The translations under genes were made by a program, and so were the position numbers. Of a stretch of DNA of 64,000 bases, positions 33,824 through 42,814 are shown one piece after another. Source of the stretch: Berkiella sp963829835 (GTDB lineage: Bacteria; Pseudomonadota; Gammaproteobacteria; Berkiellales; Berkiellaceae); the NCBI GenBank assembly GCA_963829835.1, contig CAWHKC010000004.1, positions 1,116,001 through 1,180,000 of the forward strand. Direction: 5' to 3'. How positions within the stretch are numbered: position 1 is the first letter of the stretch; each line of letters begins with the position of its first letter. The notes below the pieces were generated by a model, which saw nothing but the letters and a program-made list of their open reading frames with translations, searched no databases and was not told the DNA's origin.

Positions 33824-34281
33824 ACGGTCCCAAAATCCAATTGTCGCCACGCTTCATAAGTCATTACTGCCACAGTATTAGAAAGATTTAAACTTCTGGC
33901 GCTAGTTTGTTGCGGCAAACGTAAAATCCTTTCTGCGGAAAATCCACTTAAAATAGCTTGCCCAAGTCCTCGGGTTTCAGGACCAAATAAAAAAGCATCG
34001 CCTGTTTGAAATGAAGGTTGTGTATACAAAGTTTTGCCATGTGAACTCAACGCAAAGACGCGCGAAGTTGAAAGGGCTTTTAAACAAGTTTCATAATCTG
34101 GATAAGTATGCACTTGTGTCAGCTCATGATAATCAAGCCCCGCTCTTTTTAATTGCTTATCTTCCAGTTTAAAACCAAGGGGTTCAATCAGATGCAATTG
34201 GCAACCGGTGTTGGCACATAAACGAATGATATTACCCGTGTTTGGTGGAATCTCAGGTTGATAGAGTATGATATGAAACAA
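33820..34281 (-). CDS. trmL: tRNA (cytidine(34)-2'-O)-methyltransferase TrmL
   Basis: TrmL methylates the wobble-base ribose of two tRNA-Leu isoacceptors using SAM. The 153-residue SPOUT protein has the motifs IPPNTGNIIRLCANTG at the N-terminus, FGPETRGLG in the middle, and the knot motif LPQQTSARSLNLSNTVAVMTYEAWRQ at the end. Size matches E. coli TrmL (157). It is convergent with gpsA, a conserved neighbourhood. Confidence 0.95.
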   Translation of the reverse strand: MFHIILYQPEIPPNTGNIIRLCANTGCQLHLIEPLGFKLEDKQLKRAGLDYHELTQVHTYPDYETCLKALSTSRVFALSSHGKTLYTQPSFQTGDAFLFGPETRGLGQAILSGFSAERILRLPQQTSARSLNLSNTVAVMTYEAWRQLDFGTV

Positions 34282-34300
34282 AGAGAAGCTTCCTTGTAGG

Positions 34301-34336
34301 GGCCTGCCTACGCTCAGAAGCTTCGGCAGGCAGGCC
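34301..34336. repeat. Dispersed palindromic repeat, copy 2
   Basis: GGCCTGCC (34301-34308) pairs with GGCAGGCC (34329-34336). The interior contains TACGCTCAGAAGCTTCGGCA with its own GAAGCTTC palindrome. It is the cleanest copy of the family also seen at 92-160, 57863-57926 and 59301-59349, and lies between the L,D-transpeptidase gene and trmL. Confidence 0.7.
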
Positions 34337-34356
34337 GTACAAATAAAAATTACATA

Positions 34357-35286
34357 CTAAAATATGGAGCCGATAGGTTGTGGATAACCATTCGCTTTAT
34401 TTTGTAACTTTTCAATTTCGTGCCATTCAACACTATATTTAGCGCCTTTGACCAGCTTATGAAGCAATTCACCGGTGCTGTTATAGTTTGAATAGTATTG
34501 AGATTGTGATAGTGGAACATGGGCTTCTAAGAAAAGTTTATTATCCATGCGGCCAATCTTCGTTGGTTGGTGGATAATGTTCACAGGTGTTCCCACTTGT
34601 ACCATTTTAAATAGTTTCTCAACATCTTCATTGAGCATTCTGATGCAACCATGACTACTTCTCACGCCCACCCCTTTTGGATAAGGGCTACCATGGATCA
34701 CAATACTTTTAAAGCCAGTAGTCAATGCATAATCCCCTAAAGGATTATTAGGACCTGCTGGCCATACTTTTTCAATGGGTTGCCCATGGCTTTCATGATT
34801 TTCCAAAATGGAATCAGGAACAATCCAAACGGGATGTTCACGTTTACGCACCACCGTTGTTTTACCCAAAGGTGTATTCCATCCTTCTTGACCAACGCCA
34901 ACAGGGAAAGTAGAAACATTTATACCATCTGGATGATAATAATATAGTCTCATTTCAGCGAGATTTATCACAATACCTTTTCTTTCGGTATCTGGAAGTA
35001 TAAATTTTGAGGGGACTAATATTCTAGTTCCAGGATTTGGATCTGAATAACTTACACCGGGATTCGCTTCAACCATTTCATAGCCGCCCATATCATAGCG
35101 ACGACCGAGAGTGGAAAGTGAGTCACCGTATTGTGCTGTTGTATATTGAACGTTACCAATGATATTTCCATTGTGTGGAATAACAAAGGTTAAACCAAAA
35201 CATTGCGAACTTACCATCGCGCCAATCCATAGCATATTGACGACAATCATCTTCCTTATTGTCGTTTTCTTTGGTTGATTTTTCAT
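34357..35286 (-). CDS. LysM and L,D-transpeptidase (ErfK/YbiS family) protein
   Basis: The 309-residue protein has a signal peptide, a LysM-like domain (about 48-95, with YTTAQYGDSLSTLGRRYDMG) and a YkuD catalytic domain. The latter shows VFPVGVG-type strands and the active-site SSHGCIRMLNEDVEKLF with the nucleophile Cys, preceded by a His in IVIHGSPYP. These enzymes make 3-3 cross-links or attach lipoprotein to murein. ErfK/YbiS types also act at the outer membrane. Substrate choice is not readable. It is a single-gene unit with a palindromic repeat at its end. Confidence 0.9.
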   Translation of the reverse strand: MKNQPKKTTIRKMIVVNMLWIGAMVSSQCFGLTFVIPHNGNIIGNVQYTTAQYGDSLSTLGRRYDMGGYEMVEANPGVSYSDPNPGTRILVPSKFILPDTERKGIVINLAEMRLYYYHPDGINVSTFPVGVGQEGWNTPLGKTTVVRKREHPVWIVPDSILENHESHGQPIEKVWPAGPNNPLGDYALTTGFKSIVIHGSPYPKGVGVRSSHGCIRMLNEDVEKLFKMVQVGTPVNIIHQPTKIGRMDNKLFLEAHVPLSQSQYYSNYNSTGELLHKLVKGAKYSVEWHEIEKLQNKANGYPQPIGSIF

Positions 35287-35476
35287 GGCGCACCTATTTA
35301 TTTATTTGCTCCGTTAAGGACTTCAACAATACCTATATCGGCTACCTATCTCAAAGCTAAAGTTAACTTGTATAAGTTTGTTACGCGACTACAATTTATC
35401 TTATGGAAGGCTGTAGATTAGACGGGGCGAGAAGTGTTGTAAAGGTCCTGAGTTGGCATTCAGTAGGGGTTGTAGC

Positions 35477-36409
35477 ATGGGAAGGTTCTTTTGGCAAAGA
35501 AATAAGCCATCTGATAATGCTGGACAAATAGGCATTAGTTTTTCACAAACTGAGCTGGCATTTGCTTTTGTTTCTAATAAAAGCGAAGGGAAAGTATTAG
35601 AGCATCTTGGCCTTATACAAGGCCATGACCAAGAACAAAGAAATTTCTTGAAAGATAACATTCAACGTTTAAATTTACAGGGTAGGGATGCGGTTATTTT
35701 ACTACCTGAGAGAGATTATCAAGTTTTTTTAATAGAACAACCTCAAGTGCCGGACAGTGAGAAACATGAAGCTATCAGATGGCTTATTGCAGAATACATT
35801 GACTTTGCCGTTGAAGAAGCCGTTGTTGATTTTATTGAGCTACCACAAAAACTAAACAGCGACTCAGCTCCTATGCTTTACGTCATTGTTACCAAAAAAA
35901 GCAAAATAGATGAGACCATCGCGTGGGTGAGTACTTGTGGGTTGAAAGTCAAAACGATAGATATTTATCAAAGTGCTTTAAGACAAATTGCAATGCATCT
36001 TGAAAATGCAGAAGAAGGGCAAGCATTGCTGCATCTTGAAGAAGAAAAAAGCCATTTAATTCTATTTAAAGAAAAGACCCTGTATATGATGAGGGATTTA
36101 GATTTGGGATTAAATATGCTCAAATCATTGCCATTGGCAGACAATCTGTCTGTCTATCAAGATCTCTCCATTGAAATTCAACGCTCTTTTGATTACTGCG
36201 CCAGTAATTTACAAAATGCTAACGTTTCTAGATTGGTGTTAACACCATTGCTTGAAAAAAGACCGCAACTCTTATCGAATTTAAGCAATATTCTCGGGTT
36301 GCCGGTGAGAGAGATTAGTTATTCAGAATTTTTAAATGTTCATGAAAATTTACCATTAGATAAGGAAAGTGCTAGCACCTTTGCGATTGGCGCGGCACTT
36401 AATCAGTAA
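35477..36409 (+). CDS. mshI: MSHA pilus assembly protein, MshI/PilM-like ATPase fold
   Basis: First gene of an MSHA-type pilus operon. The protein (about 310 residues) has the PilM/actin-like pattern: an N-terminal GQIGISFSQTELAFAFV strand pair, VILLPERDYQVFLIEQP, and a C-terminal segment ending TFAIGAALNQ, as in PilM (..VAIGLALR). ATG 35477 is preferred to TTG 35453 because AGGGG lies 7 bases upstream. In MSHA loci MshI is either one fused protein or split into two; the next gene is the second half. It would form the cytoplasmic ring joined to the PilN-like partner. Confidence 0.78.
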   Translation: MGRFFWQRNKPSDNAGQIGISFSQTELAFAFVSNKSEGKVLEHLGLIQGHDQEQRNFLKDNIQRLNLQGRDAVILLPERDYQVFLIEQPQVPDSEKHEAIRWLIAEYIDFAVEEAVVDFIELPQKLNSDSAPMLYVIVTKKSKIDETIAWVSTCGLKVKTIDIYQSALRQIAMHLENAEEGQALLHLEEEKSHLILFKEKTLYMMRDLDLGLNMLKSLPLADNLSVYQDLSIEIQRSFDYCASNLQNANVSRLVLTPLLEKRPQLLSNLSNILGLPVREISYSEFLNVHENLPLDKESASTFAIGAALNQ

Positions 36410-36414
36410 GCATT

Positions 36415-37008
36415 ATGATGTTAAAGCAAAATATTAATTTTTATCAAACGGAAATTGAATATGCACCATTGCTTAATGCAACGTTACTTGTGCAAATTTG
36501 GTTGATTTTGTTTGCAGGTCTTGCTGCCATGGCCATTTGGCAAAAATGGAGTTTAAGTTCCCAATCAAAAAATATTCAGAATATAAAGACGATGCAAGTA
36601 ACTGTTAATGATCAATTGCAACAATTAGGTAAAGAGTTAAAAGCAAAAAATAATCCACTCATCATTCAACAAGAATTAACATCGTTAAAAGAAAGAATAG
36701 AAAAAACTGAAAATGCAATAGCTCAATTGCAAGTGCAAGAAAATAAAAAAAATTATCCTCTTTCGTCTTATTTAGAAGGATTTGCGATTACTCATGTAAA
36801 AGGTATGTATGTTTCACATTTTTATATGCAAAACGATGGTATGAAAATGTCATTTGAAGGAACGGCTTTACAACCCCAGCTGATTCCTCAAATGGTTCAA
36901 TCTTGGGAACAAAACATTCCAATGAAAGGAAGAAGGTTCCAAAAATTGAATATGCAACGCATCAAAAAAGACGCTGACTGGGTTCAATTTAATTTGCAGG
37001 CTTTATAA
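36415..37008 (+). CDS. MshI2 / PilN-like inner-membrane assembly protein
   Basis: The 197-residue bitopic protein begins MMLKQNINFYQTEIEYAP, like the PilN cytoplasmic tail (INFYQ or INLLP) that binds PilM. One membrane helix follows (about 23-42), then a coiled coil and a small ferredoxin-like periplasmic domain. It fits the second part of MshI. It is 5 bases after the PilM-like gene and its stop overlaps the next start (TAATG), consistent with tight coupling. Confidence 0.75.
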   Translation: MMLKQNINFYQTEIEYAPLLNATLLVQIWLILFAGLAAMAIWQKWSLSSQSKNIQNIKTMQVTVNDQLQQLGKELKAKNNPLIIQQELTSLKERIEKTENAIAQLQVQENKKNYPLSSYLEGFAITHVKGMYVSHFYMQNDGMKMSFEGTALQPQLIPQMVQSWEQNIPMKGRRFQKLNMQRIKKDADWVQFNLQAL

Positions 37009-37673
37009 TGCATGACCATATCGCACACTATTGGATTATCATTAAAAAACAAATAAATGTTCGTTCACTGCGTGAAAGAGTTTTATTGTTTGTAACGGGC
37101 ATCGTAGTCATTTGGTCGTTTATGTTCAACATTTTTATTACGCCTACCAGTGAGCATATTGCAGACTCAAGTGAGGAATTATTAAACTTAGAGCAACAAT
37201 ATCAAGGAACGAATCATGAACTTGCTTTATTGCAAGATAAACTTAAAAAACAAACTCTTCCTATCCAAAGCACTGAACATCAACAATTAGAAGCAATTCT
37301 CAAAGAACATAATAAAATCTTGAGTCAATATCGTGAAAAACTAATGGTACCAGAACAAGCCCCCTATTTATTAGAAAAATTATTGAAAGACTTCTCAGGC
37401 TTAGTGCTATTAAATATCGAAACGTTGCCGCCAAGACAATTGGGTCAAGAAGCGGGAAAGAATAATTCAACTGCCGCTCTTTATCGTCAAGCGATTAGAT
37501 TAACCTTTAGTGGAGAATATCAAGATCTGTTGAATTATGTCAGAAAAATTGAAACCCTAACTTATCCGATATGGTGGGAAGATATCGAATATAAGGTGAC
37601 GCAATTCCCACAAGCACAAATTATATTAACGGTATATACCCTGAGTGAACATGCCAACTGGATTGGGGTATAG
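37008..37673 (+). CDS. mshJ: MshJ / PilO-like assembly protein
   Basis: The 221-residue bitopic protein has a membrane helix around residues 23-43 (VLLFVTGIVVIWSFMFNIFI) and a coiled coil rich in Leu/Glu/Gln. The periplasmic part has YRQAIRLTFSGEYQDLLNYVRKIE, like MshJ and PilO. Together with the PilN-like protein it forms the alignment complex of type IV pilus machines. It is 8 bases ahead of the ATPase gene. Confidence 0.78.
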   Translation: MHDHIAHYWIIIKKQINVRSLRERVLLFVTGIVVIWSFMFNIFITPTSEHIADSSEELLNLEQQYQGTNHELALLQDKLKKQTLPIQSTEHQQLEAILKEHNKILSQYREKLMVPEQAPYLLEKLLKDFSGLVLLNIETLPPRQLGQEAGKNNSTAALYRQAIRLTFSGEYQDLLNYVRKIETLTYPIWWEDIEYKVTQFPQAQIILTVYTLSEHANWIGV

Positions 37674-37681
37674 GTATTAGC

Positions 37682-39373
37682 ATGATTAAAAAACTTAAAC
37701 TTGGAGATTTACTACTAGAAAATAAGGTAATCACCAATTTTCAGCTAGAGAAAGCGCTCATCCAACAGAAAACTTCTGGCAAAAAACTTGGAGATGTTCT
37801 TATCGAGCTTGGTTTTATAGATGAAACAGGCTTGTTACTTTTTCTATCAAAACAATTAAATTTACCTTTTTTAGAGCTCCAATATTATAAAATTAAACCA
37901 GAAGTTATTCGAGAGTTGCCTGAAGCTATTGCAAGACGTTACAAAGTCATTCCCATCGATAGAATCAAAAATGGGTTCCTTGTCGCCATTGCCGATCCCA
38001 CTGATCTTGTCGCTTATGATGAAGTGGCAAAGAAATTAAAAAAGCAAATTCGACTTGTTGTTGTGAGAGAAAAAGATCTCTTAAGAGTAATTGATGAGGT
38101 CTTTCGCAGAACAGAAGAAATTGCATCTTTGGCAGGTGAGATTGAAGAGGAAATTGGGGTTGTTTCCTTAAAAAGTGAAATGGATGAAGAGATGGGTGAT
38201 GCACCCATCAAAAAATTACTGAATTCCATTTTTGAAGATGCTATTCAAGTGAATGCTTCCGATATCCATATTGAACCAGCTGAAAATGGTATGCGCATCC
38301 GCCAACGGATAGATGGTGTATTGCAAGAACAAGTGATGAAGGGCAAAACTATTATTTCTGCTTTAGTTCTACGCTTGAAATTAATGGCAAAATTAAATAT
38401 ATCTGAACGCCGCCTTCCTCAGGATGGGCGCTTCTCCATTCGATTAAAAGATCGGATGATTGATGTGAGAATAGCAACGATGCCAGTGCAAAATGGTGAA
38501 GCGGTTGTTATGCGCTTATTAGACCAATCTCAGGGAATATTACGGCTTGATGATTTGGGAATGAGTACCTCTCACCTTGAAAAATTTCGATATCATCTCA
38601 CTCGGCCTCATGGCATGATTTTGGTGACTGGACCAACAGGGAGTGGTAAATCAACAACACTTTATGCGGGCTTGTCGGAAGTGAATTCATCTGAAAAGAA
38701 GATCATTACAGTTGAAGATCCTGTTGAGTATTCGTTTGACAGAATTAATCAAGTTCAAGTTCAACCAAAAATTGGTTTAAACTTTTCAACTATTTTACGT
38801 TCGGCTTTAAGGCATGATCCAGATATTGTGATGGTTGGTGAAATACGGGATGAAGAGACAGCGCAAATTGCGTTACGTGCCGCAATGACTGGCCATTTGG
38901 TATTAACAACATTACATACAAACGATGCCTTAAGTGGACCTGCAAGGTTAATAGATATGGGGGTTGAGCCTTATTTGGCTGCCAGTGCCATTCGTTTAGT
39001 GCTTGCGCAACGCTTAGCTAAACGGATCTGTCAGAGTTGTAAGGAACCTTATACGCCTAATGAAAGAGAAATAAAATGGTTAAGTAATTTACTTCCTTCG
39101 GGTGGTCTAAACCATCAATTCCAAAAAGGTCGAGGTTGCACTCAATGTGGAATGAGGGGATATAAAGGAAGAATTGGTGTTTATGAATTAATTGAATTTA
39201 CAGATGAAATGAGTGATGCCTTAAGAGAAGGGGATTTGAAAACTTTTAGCATCATTACACAAAAAAATCCACATTTTAAATCTTTAGCACATTGTGCATT
39301 AGATTATGCCATTCGCGGAATAATCAGTCTTGATGAAGTGTTACGTTTGTCTGTTGAGCTCATGAAAGATTAA
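37682..39373 (+). CDS. mshE: MSHA pilus extension ATPase MshE (GspE/PilB family)
   Basis: The 563-residue ATPase has an N-terminal MshEN-type domain (KLGDLLLENKVI, then KALIQQ and KLGDVLIELGF, about 6-55), the c-di-GMP-binding fold of MshE. The position normally holding the key Arg is Lys here. The core has Walker A GPTGSGKST (about 317-325), the Asp box EDPVEYSF and Walker B VGEIRDEETA with the His box LTTLHTNDA. Near the C-terminus a four-cysteine zinc site (CQSC and CTQC) is present. It powers pilin polymerisation. Overlap with mshG (TAATG) is 1 base. Confidence 0.9.
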   Translation: MIKKLKLGDLLLENKVITNFQLEKALIQQKTSGKKLGDVLIELGFIDETGLLLFLSKQLNLPFLELQYYKIKPEVIRELPEAIARRYKVIPIDRIKNGFLVAIADPTDLVAYDEVAKKLKKQIRLVVVREKDLLRVIDEVFRRTEEIASLAGEIEEEIGVVSLKSEMDEEMGDAPIKKLLNSIFEDAIQVNASDIHIEPAENGMRIRQRIDGVLQEQVMKGKTIISALVLRLKLMAKLNISERRLPQDGRFSIRLKDRMIDVRIATMPVQNGEAVVMRLLDQSQGILRLDDLGMSTSHLEKFRYHLTRPHGMILVTGPTGSGKSTTLYAGLSEVNSSEKKIITVEDPVEYSFDRINQVQVQPKIGLNFSTILRSALRHDPDIVMVGEIRDEETAQIALRAAMTGHLVLTTLHTNDALSGPARLIDMGVEPYLAASAIRLVLAQRLAKRICQSCKEPYTPNEREIKWLSNLLPSGGLNHQFQKGRGCTQCGMRGYKGRIGVYELIEFTDEMSDALREGDLKTFSIITQKNPHFKSLAHCALDYAIRGIISLDEVLRLSVELMKD

Positions 39374-40626
39374 TGATAGGTAAATTAATGCATAGTTATA
39401 AATACAAAGGTAGAGATAAACAAGGACAAATAGTTGAAGGGCTAATTGATGCTCAATCGCAAAATAGCGTTGTACTTAAACTTGCTAGCGTTGATGTGAT
39501 CCCCATTTCCATTACACTTACCTCGAATGAACTAACAGTTGAAGAGTTATGCGAGAAATACTTAGGTTATGGACGCCCACAACTTGATGATTTGATCATG
39601 TTTGTTCAACAAATGCATACATTGACAAAATCAGGTGTGCCATTAATGCGTGGTTTGCGCGTGGTGAGTGAGACAACCAAGCACAATGGTTTACGTAATG
39701 CGTTAATGGATGTTGTTATTAGCCTTGAATCAGGATATCGATTTTCAAAAGCACTAGAGAAGCATCCGCTCATATTCTCCCCCTTAATTATTGCAATGAT
39801 AGATGTTGGTGAGAATACAGGTCAATTAGATAGCGCCTTTTTGCAAATTAAAATTTATCTTGAGTCTGAATTAGATACCAGACGCAGAATAAAAACAGCC
39901 TTAAGGTATCCCATGATGGTTTTCATAGCCATCATCTTTGCAACGGGTATTATTAATTTGGTTGTTATACCTTCTTTTAGGAATTTCTTTGCGGCATTCG
40001 GTTCAAAATTACCTCTGCCGACACAACTGCTCATCAATTGTTCTGATCTTTTTGTAAATTATGGGTGGCTCTTTGGACTTTTATTGGTTGCTGGAATCAT
40101 TGGGTTGCTTTTTTATCTTCAAACAAATCAAGGAAAATGGTGGTGGTCCTATTTGAAATTAAATATCCCTTTTATTGGTAGTATTGTACAACGTTCTATT
40201 TATGCTAGATTTTGTCGCGCTTTTTCGATGACAATAAAAGCAAATGTCCCTCTTTTACAGGGTTTTAAAGTGGTTTCAAATGTCGCTGATAATGTTTATA
40301 TATCTCAAAAGATATTACAAATGAGACATGGTGTTGAAAGAGGTGAATCCCTATATCTGGCAGCAAAACATAGCAAATTATTTTCGCCCATCGTATTGCA
40401 AATGCTGATTGTTGGAGAAGAAACTGGTGAAATAGATGCTATGTTACTGGATGTAGCACAGTATTATGAAAAAGACGTTGATTATGACCTCAAAAAATTA
40501 GGAGATGCTATTGAGCCTATTTTAATTATTATAATTGCGGTCATGGTTTTAGTTTTAGCGCTAGGTGTATTTCTACCTATGTGGGATATATCTACAGTTG
40601 CTTTAAAGAAAATGGAAGGCTTTTAG
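39373..40626 (+). CDS. mshG: MSHA biogenesis inner-membrane platform protein MshG (PilC/GspF family)
   Basis: The 417-residue protein has the two repeated T2SF cytoplasmic domains. The first contains FVQQMHTLTKSGVPLMRGLRV and IDVGENTGQL (about residues 76-145). The second has FCRAFSMTIKANVPLLQGFKV and IVGEETGEID. Three membrane helices are visible, at about 172-195, 222-245 and 380-405. It anchors the extension ATPase. An in-frame ATG at residue 6 (MHSYKYKG) is an equally good start and matches family N-termini better. Confidence 0.9.
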   Translation: MIGKLMHSYKYKGRDKQGQIVEGLIDAQSQNSVVLKLASVDVIPISITLTSNELTVEELCEKYLGYGRPQLDDLIMFVQQMHTLTKSGVPLMRGLRVVSETTKHNGLRNALMDVVISLESGYRFSKALEKHPLIFSPLIIAMIDVGENTGQLDSAFLQIKIYLESELDTRRRIKTALRYPMMVFIAIIFATGIINLVVIPSFRNFFAAFGSKLPLPTQLLINCSDLFVNYGWLFGLLLVAGIIGLLFYLQTNQGKWWWSYLKLNIPFIGSIVQRSIYARFCRAFSMTIKANVPLLQGFKVVSNVADNVYISQKILQMRHGVERGESLYLAAKHSKLFSPIVLQMLIVGEETGEIDAMLLDVAQYYEKDVDYDLKKLGDAIEPILIIIIAVMVLVLALGVFLPMWDISTVALKKMEGF

Positions 40627-40697
40627 CTGAACGATGTCTCAATTGGCAACTATAATTTTCAAATAAGGGTTTGGTCCTTAAAGGAAATAATGAATTC

Positions 40698-41237
40698 ATG
40701 AAGTATTCAACATTCAAGAATAAAGGCTTTACGCTAATAGAGCTCGTCATCGTTGTCGTATTACTGGGTATTCTAGCAGCGATAGCTTTGCCACGATATT
40801 TGAATATTAGTGGTAAGGCTCGAACAGCCATTGTTGAGTCAACTGGTGGTGCGTTCAGTGCAGGGCTTAATGTTGCAAAAGCACAGTGGGAATTAAACAA
40901 GGAATCAAATACCTACGTTGATATTAATGGTGATGGCCACTCACAGACAAAATTTAATAAAGATGGCTATCCGGTTGGTATTAGTGGCGATGGCGTACAT
41001 ACGCTTTCAGAAATTAAAGATGGTGGGGTTTCGGGCAACGATACCTGTAGCCAAATATTACATAATATTGTTAAAACATCAGGGATAGTCGTCATTCCCG
41101 CGGATGAAGCAGGCAAGTGCGTCAATGGAGATTTTTGTGCAAAAGCTTCAGGAGAAAATAACTGCACCTATATTTATCGACGTACCAATGAAAAAATCAC
41201 ATACGATGCAAAAACAGGTGAAGTTACCTATCCATAA
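40698..41237 (+). CDS. MSHA-type prepilin (first of a tandem pair)
   Basis: This prepilin of about 179 residues starts at ATG 40698. The leader MKYSTFKNKG is followed by FTLIELVIVVVLLGILAAIALPRYL, with Phe+1 and Glu+5 as needed for prepilin peptidase. The C-terminal globular half has four or five cysteines (CSQIL, CVNGDFC, NNCTY). FNKDGYPVG resembles the MshA/MshB F-x-x-x-G-x-P-x-G block. The neighbour at 41267 is a diverged copy. Which of the two is the major pilin cannot be decided from sequence; mshA and mshB are both possible. Confidence 0.85.
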   Translation: MKYSTFKNKGFTLIELVIVVVLLGILAAIALPRYLNISGKARTAIVESTGGAFSAGLNVAKAQWELNKESNTYVDINGDGHSQTKFNKDGYPVGISGDGVHTLSEIKDGGVSGNDTCSQILHNIVKTSGIVVIPADEAGKCVNGDFCAKASGENNCTYIYRRTNEKITYDAKTGEVTYP

Positions 41238-41266
41238 TATAAACGTGATATTAAATGAGGAAATGA

Positions 41267-41845
41267 ATGGACACGCCGAATGACTTAATGCAACAAGAAT
41301 TAACGACTCAAGAGGGATTCACTTTAATTGAACTTGTGATCGTTATAGTATTGCTTGGCATTTTGGCTTCTGTGGCTTTGCCTCGATTTCTAGATATCAC
41401 AGGGGATGCGCATAATGCAAGTGTGAGTGGTACAAGCGGTGCGATAGCATCTGCTGTTAATATTGCTCATGCTAAATGGCTAGCTGCTGGTCAGCCCACA
41501 TCAACGCCTCCGATTGCAGGAATTGACTTTCTCAATACAGGCCATGCGAATGTTGGATTCAATGTGCAAGGTTGGCCAGATTCGGCTAACGATGGAAAAG
41601 TTGATATTTCAACGACGGATGTACTTAATGGCGGCGGTAATGACAATGCGATTTGCGCCCAAATCATGAAGAATTTACTTTCATCCTCAAGCGTTACTTT
41701 TGGCGCAGGCGAAAATTGTTCAGAAAATTATTGCGCTGTTTATAAAGAATCAACCTGTGTGTATACGTATCAGAAAAATAAAGATGTTGCCAGAGTCATT
41801 TATTATTCAACAAATAATGGCACTGTCACTAAAAAAGTCCCCTAA
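41267..41845 (+). CDS. MSHA-type prepilin (second of a tandem pair)
   Basis: The 192-residue prepilin has an unusually long leader of about 17 residues (MDTPNDLMQQ then ELTTQEG) before FTLIELVIVIVLLGILASVALPRFL. Its C-terminal half keeps the layout of the first pilin: ICAQIMKNLL, then ENCSENYC and STCVYTY, plus FNVQGWPDS. It begins 29 bases after the first pilin. The acidic leader lacks the basic residues usual for prepilins, unless translation starts elsewhere, for example at the internal ATG (MQQELTTQEG). Confidence 0.85.
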   Translation: MDTPNDLMQQELTTQEGFTLIELVIVIVLLGILASVALPRFLDITGDAHNASVSGTSGAIASAVNIAHAKWLAAGQPTSTPPIAGIDFLNTGHANVGFNVQGWPDSANDGKVDISTTDVLNGGGNDNAICAQIMKNLLSSSSVTFGAGENCSENYCAVYKESTCVYTYQKNKDVARVIYYSTNNGTVTKKVP

Positions 41846-41859
41846 ATCGTGAGCATGTC

Positions 41860-42342
41860 GTGAAAGATTCACATGGATTTACTTTAATTGAACTTCTGCT
41901 TGTTATTGCCTTATTAGGAATAGTAGGCGCAACGGCATCACCTTTGTTTATTCATCACGAATTGTTTCAAGAGCGTTTTTTTATCGACGAGTTATCTAAT
42001 ATGTTACGTTTCGCGCATAAAGTTGCCACAGCAACTGGGTGTGAAGTGCAAGTGAGATATAAACAAGAGAACGAACTATCTTTATATATGCGACAAGATT
42101 GTACGGGAACAGAATTTTCACAAATGGTTGCTTCACCTTTCCTTATGGCCGAAAATCAAGGTTATACTATAACGGTTCCGCGCTCACTTTCTTTAAAAGC
42201 CAATTTGCCGATTTATATTGAAAGCGATGGTAAAGTATTTGACCAGGCTCACCATTGGCAAAAAGAGTTGAAATTACAAGTAAAAAATAACCAAATTGTC
42301 ATCGATGGTTTCAGCGGATTTGTTTATGAAAAAACAATTTAA
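41860..42342 (+). CDS. mshC: MSHA minor pseudopilin MshC-like
   Basis: The 160-residue minor pseudopilin starts with GTG. Leader VKDSHG precedes FTLIELLLVIALLGIVGATASPLFI, with Glu+5. The soluble part is short with two cysteines (TGCEVQV and RQDCTG) and the typical minor-pilin ISP region FIDELSNMLRFAHKVATATG. Order after the major pilins, size and this region fit MshC. It overlaps the next gene by 17 bases. Confidence 0.75.
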   Translation: MKDSHGFTLIELLLVIALLGIVGATASPLFIHHELFQERFFIDELSNMLRFAHKVATATGCEVQVRYKQENELSLYMRQDCTGTEFSQMVASPFLMAENQGYTITVPRSLSLKANLPIYIESDGKVFDQAHHWQKELKLQVKNNQIVIDGFSGFVYEKTI

Positions 42343-42814
42343 CAAAGGGATGACGCTGATAGAATTAATACTGGCGATGATAGTATTGGCTGTTGGTTTA
42401 AGTGGCATTTTATCAGTCATGGTAGCCATTTCAAAAAACAGTGTGGATCCACAACTGAGATGGCAAGTCGTGGTTTTGGGAGATACGTTATTGAAAAGTC
42501 TGTTAACCAAAGACTATGATTTTACCTCGTGTCCCGCTAAAAAAGAAAATCCTGATTTTTCGAACCTTTGTGATTATCAGGGCATTAAAAATGCAAAGTT
42601 GGATGGGCTCTTTCCAGAGCTTAAAAGTGAATTAAAGAATTTGCAGCATTTTACAGTTTCAGTGGAAATTGAACCATTAAATGATATGCAATCAAAAGCA
42701 ACCCTAGTATCCCTTATTGTGAGTCATTCTGAATTGGGTGAGACCCATTTATCTGCAGTCAAGGCTAAAGGATTAGAAAGTCATGAGCAAGCAAAGCGGT
42801 TTTACACTTATTGA
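42326..42814 (+). CDS. mshD: MSHA minor pseudopilin MshD-like
   Basis: ATG 42326 gives MKKQFNKG then MTLIELILAMIVLAVGLSGILSV, a prepilin-type N-terminus with Met+1 and Glu+5; the family usually tolerates Met at +1. The protein is about 162 residues. The following DPQLRWQVVVLGDTLLKSLL and a CPAKKENPDFSNLC loop match MshD-like minor pilins (WRA...LAQSYLEEIL type). It overlaps mshC and mshO, consistent with one coupled operon. Confidence 0.72.
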   Translation: MKKQFNKGMTLIELILAMIVLAVGLSGILSVMVAISKNSVDPQLRWQVVVLGDTLLKSLLTKDYDFTSCPAKKENPDFSNLCDYQGIKNAKLDGLFPELKSELKNLQHFTVSVEIEPLNDMQSKATLVSLIVSHSELGETHLSAVKAKGLESHEQAKRFYTY

